From contig NZ_SMFY01000001.1 in the NCBI RefSeq assembly GCF_004339465.1, positions 496,001-560,000 of the forward strand: a stretch of DNA of 64,000 bases, in the 5' to 3' direction. A model generated the notes under the pieces. It was not told the DNA's origin and ran no database searches. It saw only the letters and a program-made list of their open reading frames with translations. The position numbers and the translations under genes are program-made. Source of the DNA: Ancylobacter aquaticus (lineage in GTDB: Bacteria; Pseudomonadota; Alphaproteobacteria; Rhizobiales; Xanthobacteraceae). This document shows, one piece after another, positions 44,401 through 52,841 of this stretch. The stretch's first letter is position 1. Each line of letters starts with the position of its first letter.

Positions 44401-45604
44401 CCTGACGCCGGAACTGACCTATGACGCGCAGAACGTGTTCCTGACCCTGGTCAGCAACGGCAAGAACTTCGTCGACTATGCCCGCACGCCGAACCAGGCG
44501 GGCGTGGCCGTGGCGGCGCAGGCGCTGGGCGGCGGCAACACGCTCTATGAGGCGATCTTCTCGCTGCCGGAAGGCGCCGTGGCGCCGGCCTTCAACCAGC
44601 TCACGGGCGAGGTCTACACCTCGGCCCGGACGGTGATCCAGCAGCAGTCGATCTATCTGCGCGACGCGGTCGGCAGCCGGCTGCGCCAGTCGCTTACCGC
44701 CCCGTCCGCCGGCGCCCTGTCCTATGCGGCGAAAGCGGCCGGCCCGGCCTCGGCACAGCTGGGCCAGGGCTTCACCCCGACGCTCTGGGCGCAAGGCTTC
44801 GGCGGCTGGGGCGAGACCTCGGGCAATGCCAACGCCGCCTCGGTCAGCAACACGGTCGGCGGCGTCTTCGGCGGCGTCGACGTGGCGGTGCTCGACAATG
44901 TGAGGGTCGGCCTCATCGGCGGCTACAGCCGGACCTCGTTCGATGTCGACGCCCGCTCGTCCTCGGGCTCGATGGATAATTACGATATCGGCCTCTATGC
45001 CGGTGCTCAGTTCGACGCTGTCGCGTTGCGCGGCGGCGCCTCCTACACCTGGCACGACATATCGGCGTCGCGCTCGGTGTTCTTCCCCGGCTATTACGGC
45101 GCCAACGACGCGGACTACACGGTGGGCACCACCCAGCTGTTCGGCGAGATCGGCTACGACATGTCGGTCGGGGCCTATGCCTTCGAGCCCTTCGTCGGCC
45201 TCGCCTATGTCAACATATCCGGCGACAGATTCACCGAAAGCGGGACGATCGCCTCGGCACTTTCGGTCGACGCGCCTTCGCAGGGCACGTTCTACTCCAC
45301 CCTGGGCATTCGTGCGGCCACCAGCTTCACGGTGGCGGGCCGCACCCTCACCACGAGCGCGACGCTGGGCTGGCAGCATGCCTTTGGCGACACGGATGCG
45401 TCGGCCACCATGCTGTTCGCCAATGGCGGCACCACCCCGTTCGGCGTGCAGGGCGTGCCGATCGCGGAAGACGTGGCGCTGGTCGGCGTCGGGCTGGGCT
45501 ACCAATTGTCCGAGAGCGCGGAACTGCAGTTCAACTATGCCGGCCAGCTGGCCGGCGAGGCCAACCAGAACACCTTCAGCGCGCAGTTCTCCCTCTCTTT
45601 CTGA
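41465..45604 (+). CDS. type V autotransporter with PATR and T5SS/PEP-CTERM-type repeats
   Basis: A 1379-residue outer-membrane protein. A long, Arg-rich N-region is followed by the signal core LLLSSALISALSLAAPASHA. The passenger carries repeated blocks of about 50-60 residues of the form GTMTISDGATV...GTATVTGAGS (residues about 230-530), like T5SS/PEP-CTERM-associated repeats. PATR beta-strand repeats follow (LTKTGTGTLTLTGANTYTGGT and relatives). Residues about 1100-1379 are the beta-barrel (TPTLWAQGFGGWGE) ending in FSAQFSLSF with the required terminal Phe. A surface adhesin is likely. The ATG at 41465 is chosen by the signal peptide; its ribosome site is poor. Confidence 0.9.
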   Translation: MKRFETVDSRAAFCVATLAGKGPGGARRRAFRRGLLLSSALISALSLAAPASHAEPLPANPYWNGAVDQPGGAEVVGGAGTWNAANTNWTDAAGATAGTWDGALAIFAGTGGAVSVAGAPGVISVTGMQFDVDGYALSGDSITLAAISGQTGISVATDASATIGSALIGTTGLEKIGDGTLVLSGNNTYSGGTTASAGTLEFTGNNTLGGDMVASNGSLIFSGGTSTAQAPIIGSDAGTSGSLTVTGESTSLALSSEQGVLVGNYGTGTMTISDGATVTAIRVSLGSEVGGDGTATVTGAGSNLTLQEGLVVGSDGAGTLTISDGGAASAVFVAVGSGDGSSGSLTVTGEDSTVTSSGGVTVGGSGVGAMTISHGGSVTGTYGVIGQYATVMSTATVTGAGSSWTNSGSLTIGANTGAKGTLTVAAGGKVSSTSAALGSYRGSQGIVTVTGAGSTLDLAGGSFTVGVAGEGIVTVAAGGTVLSGYVTMALSEYGTGAITVTGAGSLWDAGTNSVSMGSYGTNASITVEDGGTMAASSFYQDYSPGTRSITLDGGTLRATATQSYFLSGFDAGDVTLAAGGGTIDSNGFDIGADSVLGGEGALTKTGTGTLTLTGANTYTGGTVISGGTLQIGNGRAAGSILGDVTNNSVLAFNRSDAFTMAGAISGTGAVVQAGSGTLYLTGANTYSGGTTITTGTLRVDTANALGSGGLTVGEAGTFRASGTFDFGGAVVLDGTASTAGTFEVDASQALTLSGVISGESGLTKTGDGLLILTATNTFTGVTTISDGTLQIGDGGTTGSLAGEVVNNASLVFDRSGTYAFTDAVTGNGTVSFTGGGTVLFSASYGGTISVDDANVQLASGSTNSSAFTLNEGGVLGGTATIGALTVNSGGTVAPGTSPGTLTVNGPVAFNAGSTYEVDITADGAHDLITATGAVTLSPDAGVEVVATPGNYSSMGTITILSTSSTLTGTFGPATSDFAFLTPELTYDAQNVFLTLVSNGKNFVDYARTPNQAGVAVAAQALGGGNTLYEAIFSLPEGAVAPAFNQLTGEVYTSARTVIQQQSIYLRDAVGSRLRQSLTAPSAGALSYAAKAAGPASAQLGQGFTPTLWAQGFGGWGETSGNANAASVSNTVGGVFGGVDVAVLDNVRVGLIGGYSRTSFDVDARSSSGSMDNYDIGLYAGAQFDAVALRGGASYTWHDISASRSVFFPGYYGANDADYTVGTTQLFGEIGYDMSVGAYAFEPFVGLAYVNISGDRFTESGTIASALSVDAPSQGTFYSTLGIRAATSFTVAGRTLTTSATLGWQHAFGDTDASATMLFANGGTTPFGVQGVPIAEDVALVGVGLGYQLSESAELQFNYAGQLAGEANQNTFSAQFSLSF

Positions 45605-45651
45605 GCGAACGGCGCGTGCTCTGCGCAAGCGACCGCACCTGACCGAGTGAT

Positions 45652-46188
45652 ATGATGACGCATCGTTTCCTCATGCTGGCGGCTTTGCTGGGAGGCCTCG
45701 GCCTCGCCGGCGCTGCCTCGGCGCAGCAACCGGCCGCGGCGCCCCCGGCGGCCGCGCGGCCCGGCCTCACGACCGCCACCTATGAGGACTGGGTGGTGCG
45801 GTGCGTCGCGAGCGATAAAGGGCGGACCTGCGAGGTGGTCCAGAACATCCAGGCGCAGGGGCAGGGACTGATCGCCAGCGTTGCGGTCGGCCGGGCCGAT
45901 GCCAAGGCACCGCTAAGGCTGGTCGTGCAGCTGCCCGCCGGGGTCTGGCTGCCGGCCGGGGTGAAGGTCCAGGTGAGCGCGAAGGCCAAGCCGCTGGCGC
46001 TCGTCTTCACGCGCTGCCCGCAGGGCTGCTTCGCCGAGACCGAGCTGGACGCAGCCTCGGTGCAGGCCCTGAAGGCCGCCAGCGAGGCCGGCAGCTTCTC
46101 CTTCGAGGACGGCGCCCGCCGCCCGGTGACGCTGCCGCTCTCCTTCAAGGGTTTTGCCGCCGCCCTCGACGCGAGCCTGAAGCCGTAG
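45652..46188 (+). CDS. invasion-associated locus B (IalB)-like periplasmic protein
   Basis: A 178-residue protein with signal peptide (FLMLAALLGGLGLAGAASAQ, about 25 residues). The IalB-type domain has YEDWVVRCVASDKGRTCEVV, GVWLPAGVKVQVSAKAKPL, TRCPQGCFAETELDA and a final RRPVTLPLSFKGFAAAL. Four cysteines form the usual disulfides. Members are common in Hyphomicrobiales; IalB aids erythrocyte invasion in Bartonella, but the general role is periplasmic and poorly known. It lies 47 bases after the autotransporter. Confidence 0.88.
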   Translation: MMTHRFLMLAALLGGLGLAGAASAQQPAAAPPAAARPGLTTATYEDWVVRCVASDKGRTCEVVQNIQAQGQGLIASVAVGRADAKAPLRLVVQLPAGVWLPAGVKVQVSAKAKPLALVFTRCPQGCFAETELDAASVQALKAASEAGSFSFEDGARRPVTLPLSFKGFAAALDASLKP

Positions 46189-46829
46189 GGGCAAGCCTCC
46201 GTGGAGAGGCAAGCCTCCGGCCTCACGCCCCCCCCTTCACGCACCCCCTTCACGCGGACGGACCCGCCTGAGAGGGACGCCCGTCGCTCCGGCAGGCGAC
46301 AAGGTCTGCCTTGACGAACCAGGCCCCGGCCCCTCCCGCCGGGGCTCCACCGCGCCCCGGCGCCGCCGCGCTCCCACAACCTCGCCCGGCTCGGCGTCCG
46401 ATGGACGTCCACGTCGCTACCGCCGAAATGGCAATTCGGCGGGTGGCGGGCGAGTTTGCGGGCCCGGGCCACGCCTGTTCCCTCGTATTCGCCAATAACC
46501 GACCGGCGGCTCGACCCGCAGCGCTGGCCGGACCTCACCAGCGCCGCCTCGAAGACCCGCGGCCAAGCCGCGACGAGAGCGGCGTCGCCAACCGTTATGT
46601 CAGATAGCGGGGTACGCGATGGCGGGGCGCGCCGCTGCTCTTGCGCGACACGGCGCCCGATGTCGCCGCCGCTCCCGCTCTCGGCCGTCGGGGCGAGGCG
46701 GCCCGCGTCTCCTTGCGAAAGGGCGGCGTGATGGTGTTGGCGATTCAATCGGGGGCGAAAGCGCTTTAGAGATAGGCGGGACGCCCCCCGAATCGCGCGC
46801 CAGCGAGCACCCCGCCGAGACCGCTGACC
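46189..46829. other. 641-base gap without a supportable gene
   Basis: It begins with a doubled GGCAAGCCTCCG (46191-46218). Short open frames in all directions give proline/arginine-rich translations without similarity to known proteins. The last 80 bases form the leader of the MFS gene. I see no RNA gene. Confidence 0.5.
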
Positions 46830-48182
46830 ATGACCGACACCGCCCGCAACGCTGCTGCCGCCCGCGACGAGGACGGCCTTCTCGCCAGCCTCGCTGTGTA
46901 TCTCCACCGGCGCGTGCTCATCGTCGTGCTGCTGGGCTTCTCCTCCGGCCTGCCGCTGGCGCTCTCGGGCGCCACGCTGACCATCTGGATGGCCGAGGCG
47001 CAGGTGAACCTCACCACCATCGGTCTCTTCGCGCTGGTCGGCGTGCCCTATAATTTCAAGTTCATCTGGGCTCCGCTGGTGGACGCGCTCGACGTGCCGC
47101 TGCTGGGGCGCTGGCTGGGGCGGCGGCGCGGCTGGCTCGTGTTCACCCAGCTTCTGCTCATCCTCGCCGTCGCCTGGCTCGGCTTCCAGGACCCGGTGCT
47201 CTCGCCCTGGCATGTCGCCTTCGGCGCCCTGCTGGTCGCCACCGCCTCGGCGACGCAGGACATCGTGGTCGATGCCTTCCGCGTCGAGAGCCTGGAGGTG
47301 CGCGAACAGGCCGCCGGCATGGCCGGCTATGTCGCCGCCTACCGGGTCGGCATGCTGGCCTCGGGTGCGGGCGTGGTGCTGCTGGTGGCATGGTTCGAGG
47401 TGCTGGGCGCGCCGCGCGCCGAGGTGTGGGCGTGGGGCTATCTCGCGGCCGCCGCCATGGTCGGGGTCGGCCTGTTCGCCGCCCTGATGGCCAAGGAACC
47501 GCCTGCGCCCGCCGATGCGCCCCCGCGCGAGGGCAAGGTGGCCAAGCGGGTGATGCAGACCGCGGTCGGCGCCTTCAGCGAGTTCCTGACCCGCAACAGC
47601 GCCGTCGCCATCCTTCTTTTCGTGGTGCTGTTCAAGTTCTGCGACGCCTTCGCCGGCGCGCTGTCCGGCGCCTTCGTCATCGGCATCGGCTTCGACAAGG
47701 CGACCTATGCCGGCGTGGTCAAGGGTGTCGGCTTCGCGGCGGCGCTGGCCGGAGGCTTCGCCGGAGGGGTGATCGCCCGCGCCATGCCGCTCTCCACCGC
47801 GCTCTGGGTGGGGGGCATCCTGCAGATGCTGTCCAATCTCGCTTTCTCCTGGCAGGCCTGGATGGGCGTGAACGTGCCGGCGCTGATGATAACCATCGTG
47901 GTCGAGAACTTCGCCGGCGCCATCGGCACCGTGATCTTCGTCGCCTATATCTCGGCGCTCTGCGGCAACCGCGCCCACACCGCCACCCAATACGCGCTGC
48001 TGACCGCGCTGGCGGCGGTGGGGCGGACCTTCCTCGCCTCCTCGGCCGGCTTCATTGCGGTGGAGACGGGGTGGATCGTGTTCTTCGCCATCACCTCGGT
48101 CGCCGCCCTGCCGGGGCTGGCGCTGCTGGCCTATCTGCAGGCGCGCGGTCATTTCCGCGAGCTGGCAGCCGGCGGACGCTGA
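46830..48182 (+). CDS. AmpG-like MFS transporter
   Basis: A 450-residue inner-membrane protein with about 12-14 hydrophobic segments. It matches AmpG/PAT-type muropeptide permeases in the opening block (LGFSSGLPLALSGATLTIWMAEAQV), in PYNFKFIWAPLVDALDVPLLGRWLGRRRGW and in GALLVATASATQDIVVDAFRVE. AmpG carries anhydromuropeptides into the cytoplasm for recycling and AmpR signalling. No ampC/ampR gene is adjacent, so the role as true AmpG is probable but not proven. Confidence 0.85.
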   Translation: MTDTARNAAAARDEDGLLASLAVYLHRRVLIVVLLGFSSGLPLALSGATLTIWMAEAQVNLTTIGLFALVGVPYNFKFIWAPLVDALDVPLLGRWLGRRRGWLVFTQLLLILAVAWLGFQDPVLSPWHVAFGALLVATASATQDIVVDAFRVESLEVREQAAGMAGYVAAYRVGMLASGAGVVLLVAWFEVLGAPRAEVWAWGYLAAAAMVGVGLFAALMAKEPPAPADAPPREGKVAKRVMQTAVGAFSEFLTRNSAVAILLFVVLFKFCDAFAGALSGAFVIGIGFDKATYAGVVKGVGFAAALAGGFAGGVIARAMPLSTALWVGGILQMLSNLAFSWQAWMGVNVPALMITIVVENFAGAIGTVIFVAYISALCGNRAHTATQYALLTALAAVGRTFLASSAGFIAVETGWIVFFAITSVAALPGLALLAYLQARGHFRELAAGGR

Positions 48183-48264
48183 GGCGGCAGCGCTGCAGTC
48201 TGGATTCTGCAGTCAGATGCAGCAGTGTCCGCAGTTCCCCCGCAGCCGGCTGCAGCCTCAGAAG
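48179..48264. terminator. inverted-repeat region between convergent MFS and recR genes
   Basis: CTGAGGC and CTGCAG elements at the left are answered by CTGCAGCCTCAG at the right, with two further CTGCAG copies between. The gap is the convergent end of both genes. The structure is branched rather than a simple terminator, and no long T-run is seen. Confidence 0.3.
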
Positions 48265-48863
48265 CTGGTGCGGGCGCGGATCGCCGCCGAGAGCGTGCCT
48301 TCGTCGAGATAGTCGAGTTCGCCGCCCACCGGCACGCCATGGGCGAGGCGCGTGACCTTCACATTTGCTTCCCGCAGAAGCTCGGTGATGTAGTGGGCGG
48401 TGGTCTGCCCATCCACCGTGGCGCCAAGCGCCAGAAGGACTTCCGTCACCGTGTCGCCCTGCACCCGCGCGATCAGCGAGGCGAGGTTGAGCTCCTCCGG
48501 CCCGATCCCGTCGAGCGGCGACAGCGTACCGCCGAGCACGTGGTAGCGCGCGTTGAGCGCGCCCGCCCGCTCCAGCGCCCACAGGTCCGACACATCGGCG
48601 ACCACCACCAGCAGGGCGGGATCGCGCGTGTCGTCGATGCAGATCGAGCAGGGATCGCGCACGTCCATATTGCCACAAACCCGGCACGTGCAGATCTTGC
48701 CCAGCACGTCTTCAAAGGCGCTGGAAAGCGGGCTCATCAGTTGCTCACGCTTCTTGATGAGGTGCAGAGCCGCCCGTCGGGCCGAGCGGGGGCCGAGGCC
48801 GGGCACGCGGGCCAGCAACTGGATCAGGCGTTCGATTTCGGGGCCGGCGACGGCGCGGGGCAT
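48258..48863 (-). CDS. recR: recombination protein RecR
   Basis: A 201-residue DNA-repair protein that acts with RecF and RecO to load RecA at gaps. It has an N-terminal helix-hairpin-helix ([20 protein letters not shown]), a Cys4 zinc finger ([18 protein letters not shown]), a Toprim domain ([32 protein letters not shown]) and a C-terminal Walker B-like helix. The length matches the family. In many bacteria it follows dnaX and ybaB, but here it stands alone. Confidence 0.97.
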   Translation of the reverse strand: MPRAVAGPEIERLIQLLARVPGLGPRSARRAALHLIKKREQLMSPLSSAFEDVLGKICTCRVCGNMDVRDPCSICIDDTRDPALLVVVADVSDLWALERAGALNARYHVLGGTLSPLDGIGPEELNLASLIARVQGDTVTEVLLALGATVDGQTTAHYITELLREANVKVTRLAHGVPVGGELDYLDEGTLSAAIRARTSF

Positions 48864-49054
48864 GGCATCCTCAGGGTCGGCCGGTTGGCCACCGGGCTGC
48901 TTCGTCTAGCGCACCGGCGCGCGGGCCGCAAAGGGCGCGCCTCTCGCCCCCGCGCCTCGACGATACCGGGCCGCCGCGCTGTGGTTTTGCTCGACACTCC
49001 GGCAGCGGGTTGCTAACCGGTTTCAGCGCGGGGAGCGCCGTACGGGGGAGACTG

Positions 49055-50536
49055 ATGACGACGACGAGAGCCGCCGCGCGTGCCATCCTGGGCCTTTCTC
49101 TCCAGCGCCTGTTTTCCTTGCGCGGCCTGCCCTTGCTCGCCACGCTGGTGATCGGGGCCGCCCTGCCGGCCCATGCCGCCGAGGGCATGGGGATAGAGGG
49201 CGCGCGCCTGCCCCTCGTCTGGGGACTTCCCTTTGTCGGCATGCTGCTGTCGATCGCCATCATTCCGCTGTTGGCGGGGCATTTCTGGCATCACCATTAT
49301 GGCAAGGTGGCGCTGTTCTGGGCGCTGGCCTTCCTGGTGCCGTTCATCCTCATCTATGGGGGAGGCCTCGCCACCTATGAGGTGGCCCATGCGGCGCTGC
49401 TGGAATACATCCCGTTCATCATCCTGCTGTTCGCGCTGTTCACCATTTCCGGGGGCATTCTGCTCACCGGCAATCTGCACGGTAGTCCGGGCGTGAACAC
49501 GGCCCTGCTCGCCATCGGCACGGTTCTGGCGAGCCTGATCGGCACCACCGGGGCCTCCATGGTGCTGATCCGCCCGCTGCTGCGCGCCAATGACGCGCGA
49601 CGCTTCAACGTCCACACCGTGGTGTTCTTCATCTTCCTGGTGTCGAACATTGGCGGCTCGCTGACGCCGCTGGGCGATCCGCCGCTGTTTCTCGGCTTCC
49701 TCAAGGGCGTCGACTTCTTCTGGACAACGCAGCATCTGTTCCATGATACCGCCTTCGTGGCGGTCATCCTGCTCGGCGCGTTCTATCTGCTCGATCGCTA
49801 TTTCTATGCGCGCGAGGAGAAATTGCCGCCCAAGCCGGACCCGACGCCCGATACGGAGCGGCTCGGTCTGTGCGGGCTGCGCAACCTGCCGCTTCTCGCG
49901 GGAGTGATCGCTGCCATCCTGATGAGCGCGCTGTGGAAGCCGGGCATCGAGTTCAACATATTCGGCACCCATGTGCCGCTGCCCTCGATAGCCCGTGATC
50001 TCAGCCTGCTGGCGCTGGCGGGGATTTCCATCTGGATCACGCCGGCCTTTATCCGCGAGCGCAACGGCTTCGACTGGGAGCCGATCCGCGAGGTGGCCAA
50101 GCTGTTCGCGGCGATCTTCCTCACCATCATTCCTGTGATCGCCATCCTGCGAGCCGGTGCCGACGGCGCGCTCTCGCCGCTGGTGGCGCTGGTGACGGAC
50201 GCCGCCGGCGAGCCGGTGAATGCCGGCTATTTCTGGATGACCGGCCTTCTTTCCGGCTTCCTCGACAACGCGCCGACCTATCTGGTTTTCTTCAATCTGG
50301 CGGGCGGCGACGCGCAGGAACTGATGACACGCTATGCGGTGACGCTGGAGGCGATCTCGGCCGGCGCGGTCTTCATGGGCGCGCTCACCTATATCGGCAA
50401 CGCTCCCAATTTCATGGTGCTCGCCATCGCCAAGAGCCGCGGCGTCGCCATGCCGAGCTTCTTCGGTTACATGGTCTGGTCGGGGCTGTTCCTGCTGCCC
50501 TGCTTCGCGCTGCTGACCTGGCTCTATTTCATCTGA
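49055..50536 (+). CDS. NhaD-type sodium:proton antiporter
   Basis: A 493-residue membrane protein with about 12 hydrophobic segments, of the ArsB/NhaD permease superfamily. It has a possible cleavable leader (residues about 10-40, ending AHAAEG), then LPFVGMLLSIAIIPLLAGHFWHHHYGKVA, GTTGASMVLIRPLLRAN, FIFLVSNIGGSLTPLGDPPL and the late SGFLDNAPTYLVFFNLAGGD motif. The ATG at 49055 has GGGGGAG 4 bases upstream; the frame opens earlier without a better site. Exchange of Na+ for H+ is expected from the family. Confidence 0.88.
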   Translation: MTTTRAAARAILGLSLQRLFSLRGLPLLATLVIGAALPAHAAEGMGIEGARLPLVWGLPFVGMLLSIAIIPLLAGHFWHHHYGKVALFWALAFLVPFILIYGGGLATYEVAHAALLEYIPFIILLFALFTISGGILLTGNLHGSPGVNTALLAIGTVLASLIGTTGASMVLIRPLLRANDARRFNVHTVVFFIFLVSNIGGSLTPLGDPPLFLGFLKGVDFFWTTQHLFHDTAFVAVILLGAFYLLDRYFYAREEKLPPKPDPTPDTERLGLCGLRNLPLLAGVIAAILMSALWKPGIEFNIFGTHVPLPSIARDLSLLALAGISIWITPAFIRERNGFDWEPIREVAKLFAAIFLTIIPVIAILRAGADGALSPLVALVTDAAGEPVNAGYFWMTGLLSGFLDNAPTYLVFFNLAGGDAQELMTRYAVTLEAISAGAVFMGALTYIGNAPNFMVLAIAKSRGVAMPSFFGYMVWSGLFLLPCFALLTWLYFI

Positions 50537-50542
50537 GCCGGT

Positions 50543-51076
50543 TCAGCTCGCCGGCGGCTTTGCCGACAGGGAGGCGAAGCGGCTGAGGAACCAGTCGTCC
50601 AGCATCGCCTTTTCGAAGCGCAGCGGCTCGGTGGAGCGCACTGCCACCGGGTCCATGAGGTAGTTCATCGCTCGCAGCGTGTCCTCGCCGCGTGCGATCA
50701 CCTTGCCGCCCCGGCGCAACGTGTAGCGCAGCGTCATCGAGGGCCATGTGTTCTGCCGCATGACACGGAGCTCTCCCGTGCGCGAGCGTAACGGATTGAT
50801 CGCGCCGGCGAGGTCGAGGTCGATCACCGCGATGTCCAGATCGGTACCCGTCGGCAATCGCTTGGCGGCGAGGCGCTGGATGAGACGCTGCAGCCCCTCC
50901 AACGTCAGGCGCTGGTCCACCGGCCCCCAAGCGAGATTGCCGTCGCGGTAATTTTGCGGCGCAGTGAAGGTGACGCGCGTCGCCGCCCGCGCATCGCCGG
51001 GCAATAGCGTCGCTGCCAGTGCGAGCGCCACGCCGGCGAGCCTGCCGAAGGAGAGGGGCGCAATTCCAAGGCTCAT
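50543..51076 (-). CDS. DUF3016-family secreted protein
   Basis: A 177-residue protein with a signal peptide (LAGVALALAATLLPGDARA, cleavage at about residue 31). The mature part follows the DUF3016 pattern: VTFTAPQNYRD near the start, LPTGTDLDIAVIDLDLAGAI in the middle, MRQNTWPSMTLRYTLRRGG, and a final RFEKAMLDDWFLSRF. Function unknown; probably periplasmic. It is convergent with the antiporter gene, leaving only 6 bases between the stops. Confidence 0.85.
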   Translation of the reverse strand: MSLGIAPLSFGRLAGVALALAATLLPGDARAATRVTFTAPQNYRDGNLAWGPVDQRLTLEGLQRLIQRLAAKRLPTGTDLDIAVIDLDLAGAINPLRSRTGELRVMRQNTWPSMTLRYTLRRGGKVIARGEDTLRAMNYLMDPVAVRSTEPLRFEKAMLDDWFLSRFASLSAKPPAS

Positions 51077-51117
51077 CTCTTCCTCCGCCAGTGGTGAAAG
51101 GCGGGCCGAGTGTGGCG

Positions 51118-52722
51118 CTATTCCGCCGCAAGAACCATCCCCGGCTGCGCGCTCTCTGGCTGCGCGCCTTGTGCCTCGCCCGAAGCCGCCTCAAAACGGG
51201 CGAGCTGGGCGGCAAACCACCTCGCCAGCCGGCGGGCGGCCGCGCCATGATCGCTATGGCTGGCGAAGGCCTGCGCCGGATCGAGCAGGCCGGGGTCGAC
51301 GCCCTCCAGGGCGGCCGGCACCTCGAAACCGAAATGCGGATCGGTGCGCCATTCGCCCGAGGCCAGCTCGCCGGCCTGCGCCGCGTCGACGAGGCGACGG
51401 CTGGCGTCCGGCGGTACGCGCTGGCCTGTGCCGGCAGCCCCGCCGACCCAGCCGGTATTGACCAGCCAGCAACTGGGCGCGTGCTGTGCGAGGAGCCGGC
51501 GCAGCCGCGGCTCGTGACACTCCGCCAGCGCGGGGACGCCGTCCGTGGTGGAAAGGCAATGGCCAAGCGCCTGTGCCGGGTTCAGCCGGGCGATGGCGGG
51601 GAGCGCGCCGCTTGCGTCCTGCACCAGTAAGAACAGATGCGCCGGCGGGCCCATGGCAGGGTGAGGGGCGCCGTCCGAGGGGTCTGCGGGCAGGATGATC
51701 CGGGAAGCGGCAGTGCTTGCCGCTTCGGTCAGGTCGGGCGTGCGGCTGGCCGGATCGAGGGCGACATTTTCCAGCACGGCGGCAAAGCCCCGCGCCGCGC
51801 GGGCCGCCTCTGCGGAGTGGGCGAGGTCGGCGGGCCGGGCATAGGCGCCTGCCTCCAGCGCGATAAGCCCCTCCTCGCCCCAGCCGAGCGCGCCGTCGGC
51901 GATGCGCGCCGACACGCCATCGTCCGTCAGCCCATTCGCCAGCGCGCCCGCCAATGCACTTTTGCCCGTGCCGGCGCCGCCGAGGAACAGGGCGACATTG
52001 CCGGTCGGGCCGGTGGTGGCGGCCGCTTCGAGCGGCAGTACCTTCTGTTCCATGAGCGGGCCGACGAGCAGGTGCGCGAGCGCCGCGCGGATCACCTCGC
52101 TGCGGGCCGTGCCGGCGATGAGCGCCAACCCGTTGGCGGGGTCCAGCGCGAGTGCGCCGTCGGCCGCGACCCCATGGGTCTCGGGGGTGGGGCGGAAGCC
52201 CGGAGCGCACAACACGGTGAGGCGGGTCGCCATCTCTCCGCCCTCCGCCGCCGCGCAGGGACGGATGAGGTGGCGCATGGACAGCGCATGCCAGGCCTGT
52301 TCGGACAAAATTCGCAGGGCAAGGCCGCGACCCGGCCCGGTCTCGACGCTCAGATCCTGCCCGAATAGCGTGCGGCTGCCGACATAAGCCAGCATGTCGG
52401 CCTTGAGCGCCTCGAAATGCGTGCGCGTAAGAGGCGCGACGCTGTTTGGGGCGGGGGCCTCCTTGCCGGCCTGCGGGGCAGGCGTTGCCGGGGCCGCACC
52501 GCTTTCGCTCGCCGCGTCGTCGACGAGAGCGAGGCTGATCTCCCGGCCGCTCTGGGCGGTGGAGACGACCAAAGCGCCGGTGGTGGAAAGCCTCGCTTCG
52601 CCCCGCGCCACGGCACGCTCGCACAGGGCCGCCATGCCGAGGTTCCAGAACACCCGGCCGGTGCCGGCGGGATCAAGGCCCTCAAGGGTGGAATGGTCGC
52701 TCGGCGCGCCGGTTTGCTTCAC
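51118..52722 (-). CDS. degenerate phosphoenolpyruvate carboxykinase (ATP) homologue, probable pseudoenzyme
   Basis: A 534-residue protein with full-length PEPCK similarity: NEARVAAGGAL-type start (RGEARLSTTGALVV), FEALKADMLAYVGSRTLFGQD, VLENVALD, ALPAIARLNPAQALGHCLS, SCWLVNTGWVGGAAGTGQR and EWRTDPHFGFEVP. The P-loop GGAGTGKS (residues 248-255) is intact, but most catalytic elements are lost. YAGEMKK reads ARSEVIR (Lys pair gone). The Mn-binding His (MHCSAN) reads PLEAAAT. DDEHGW reads DGALGW. EGGCYAK reads EAGAYAR. About 20-30 residues around the TAKxAGTE loop are missing. GTG start with AGGAGG 8 bases upstream. pckA normally occupies this place beside chvI, so this is likely a retired pckA with a new role. 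Confidence 0.85.
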   Translation of the reverse strand: MKQTGAPSDHSTLEGLDPAGTGRVFWNLGMAALCERAVARGEARLSTTGALVVSTAQSGREISLALVDDAASESGAAPATPAPQAGKEAPAPNSVAPLTRTHFEALKADMLAYVGSRTLFGQDLSVETGPGRGLALRILSEQAWHALSMRHLIRPCAAAEGGEMATRLTVLCAPGFRPTPETHGVAADGALALDPANGLALIAGTARSEVIRAALAHLLVGPLMEQKVLPLEAAATTGPTGNVALFLGGAGTGKSALAGALANGLTDDGVSARIADGALGWGEEGLIALEAGAYARPADLAHSAEAARAARGFAAVLENVALDPASRTPDLTEAASTAASRIILPADPSDGAPHPAMGPPAHLFLLVQDASGALPAIARLNPAQALGHCLSTTDGVPALAECHEPRLRRLLAQHAPSCWLVNTGWVGGAAGTGQRVPPDASRRLVDAAQAGELASGEWRTDPHFGFEVPAALEGVDPGLLDPAQAFASHSDHGAAARRLARWFAAQLARFEAASGEAQGAQPESAQPGMVLAAE

Positions 52723-52841
52723 GGTCGGCTCCTCCTACGCATGACAGGAGGCGGGACCATGGGAGTCCAAAGGGGCGTTTTGCGTGAGTTTCCGGGTCGA
52801 TTATGTGGCCAAAACGGGAAAAGTCGACGCGTAAGACGGGT

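Noticed and set aside
43292-45628. Minus-strand open frame of about 780 codons opposite the autotransporter
   Set aside because: Composition is an Arg/Gly/Ala mirror of the repeat-rich passenger; the plus frame has signal peptide, repeats and beta-barrel.
46191-46218. Doubled GGCAAGCCTCCG after the IalB-like gene as a mobile-element end
   Set aside because: Only a 12-base direct repeat with no transposase, inverted ends or composition change nearby.
45780-48152. Minus-strand open frame of about 790 codons across IalB, the gap and the AmpG-like gene
   Set aside because: It crosses two genes with good homology and the gap without any recognisable domain.
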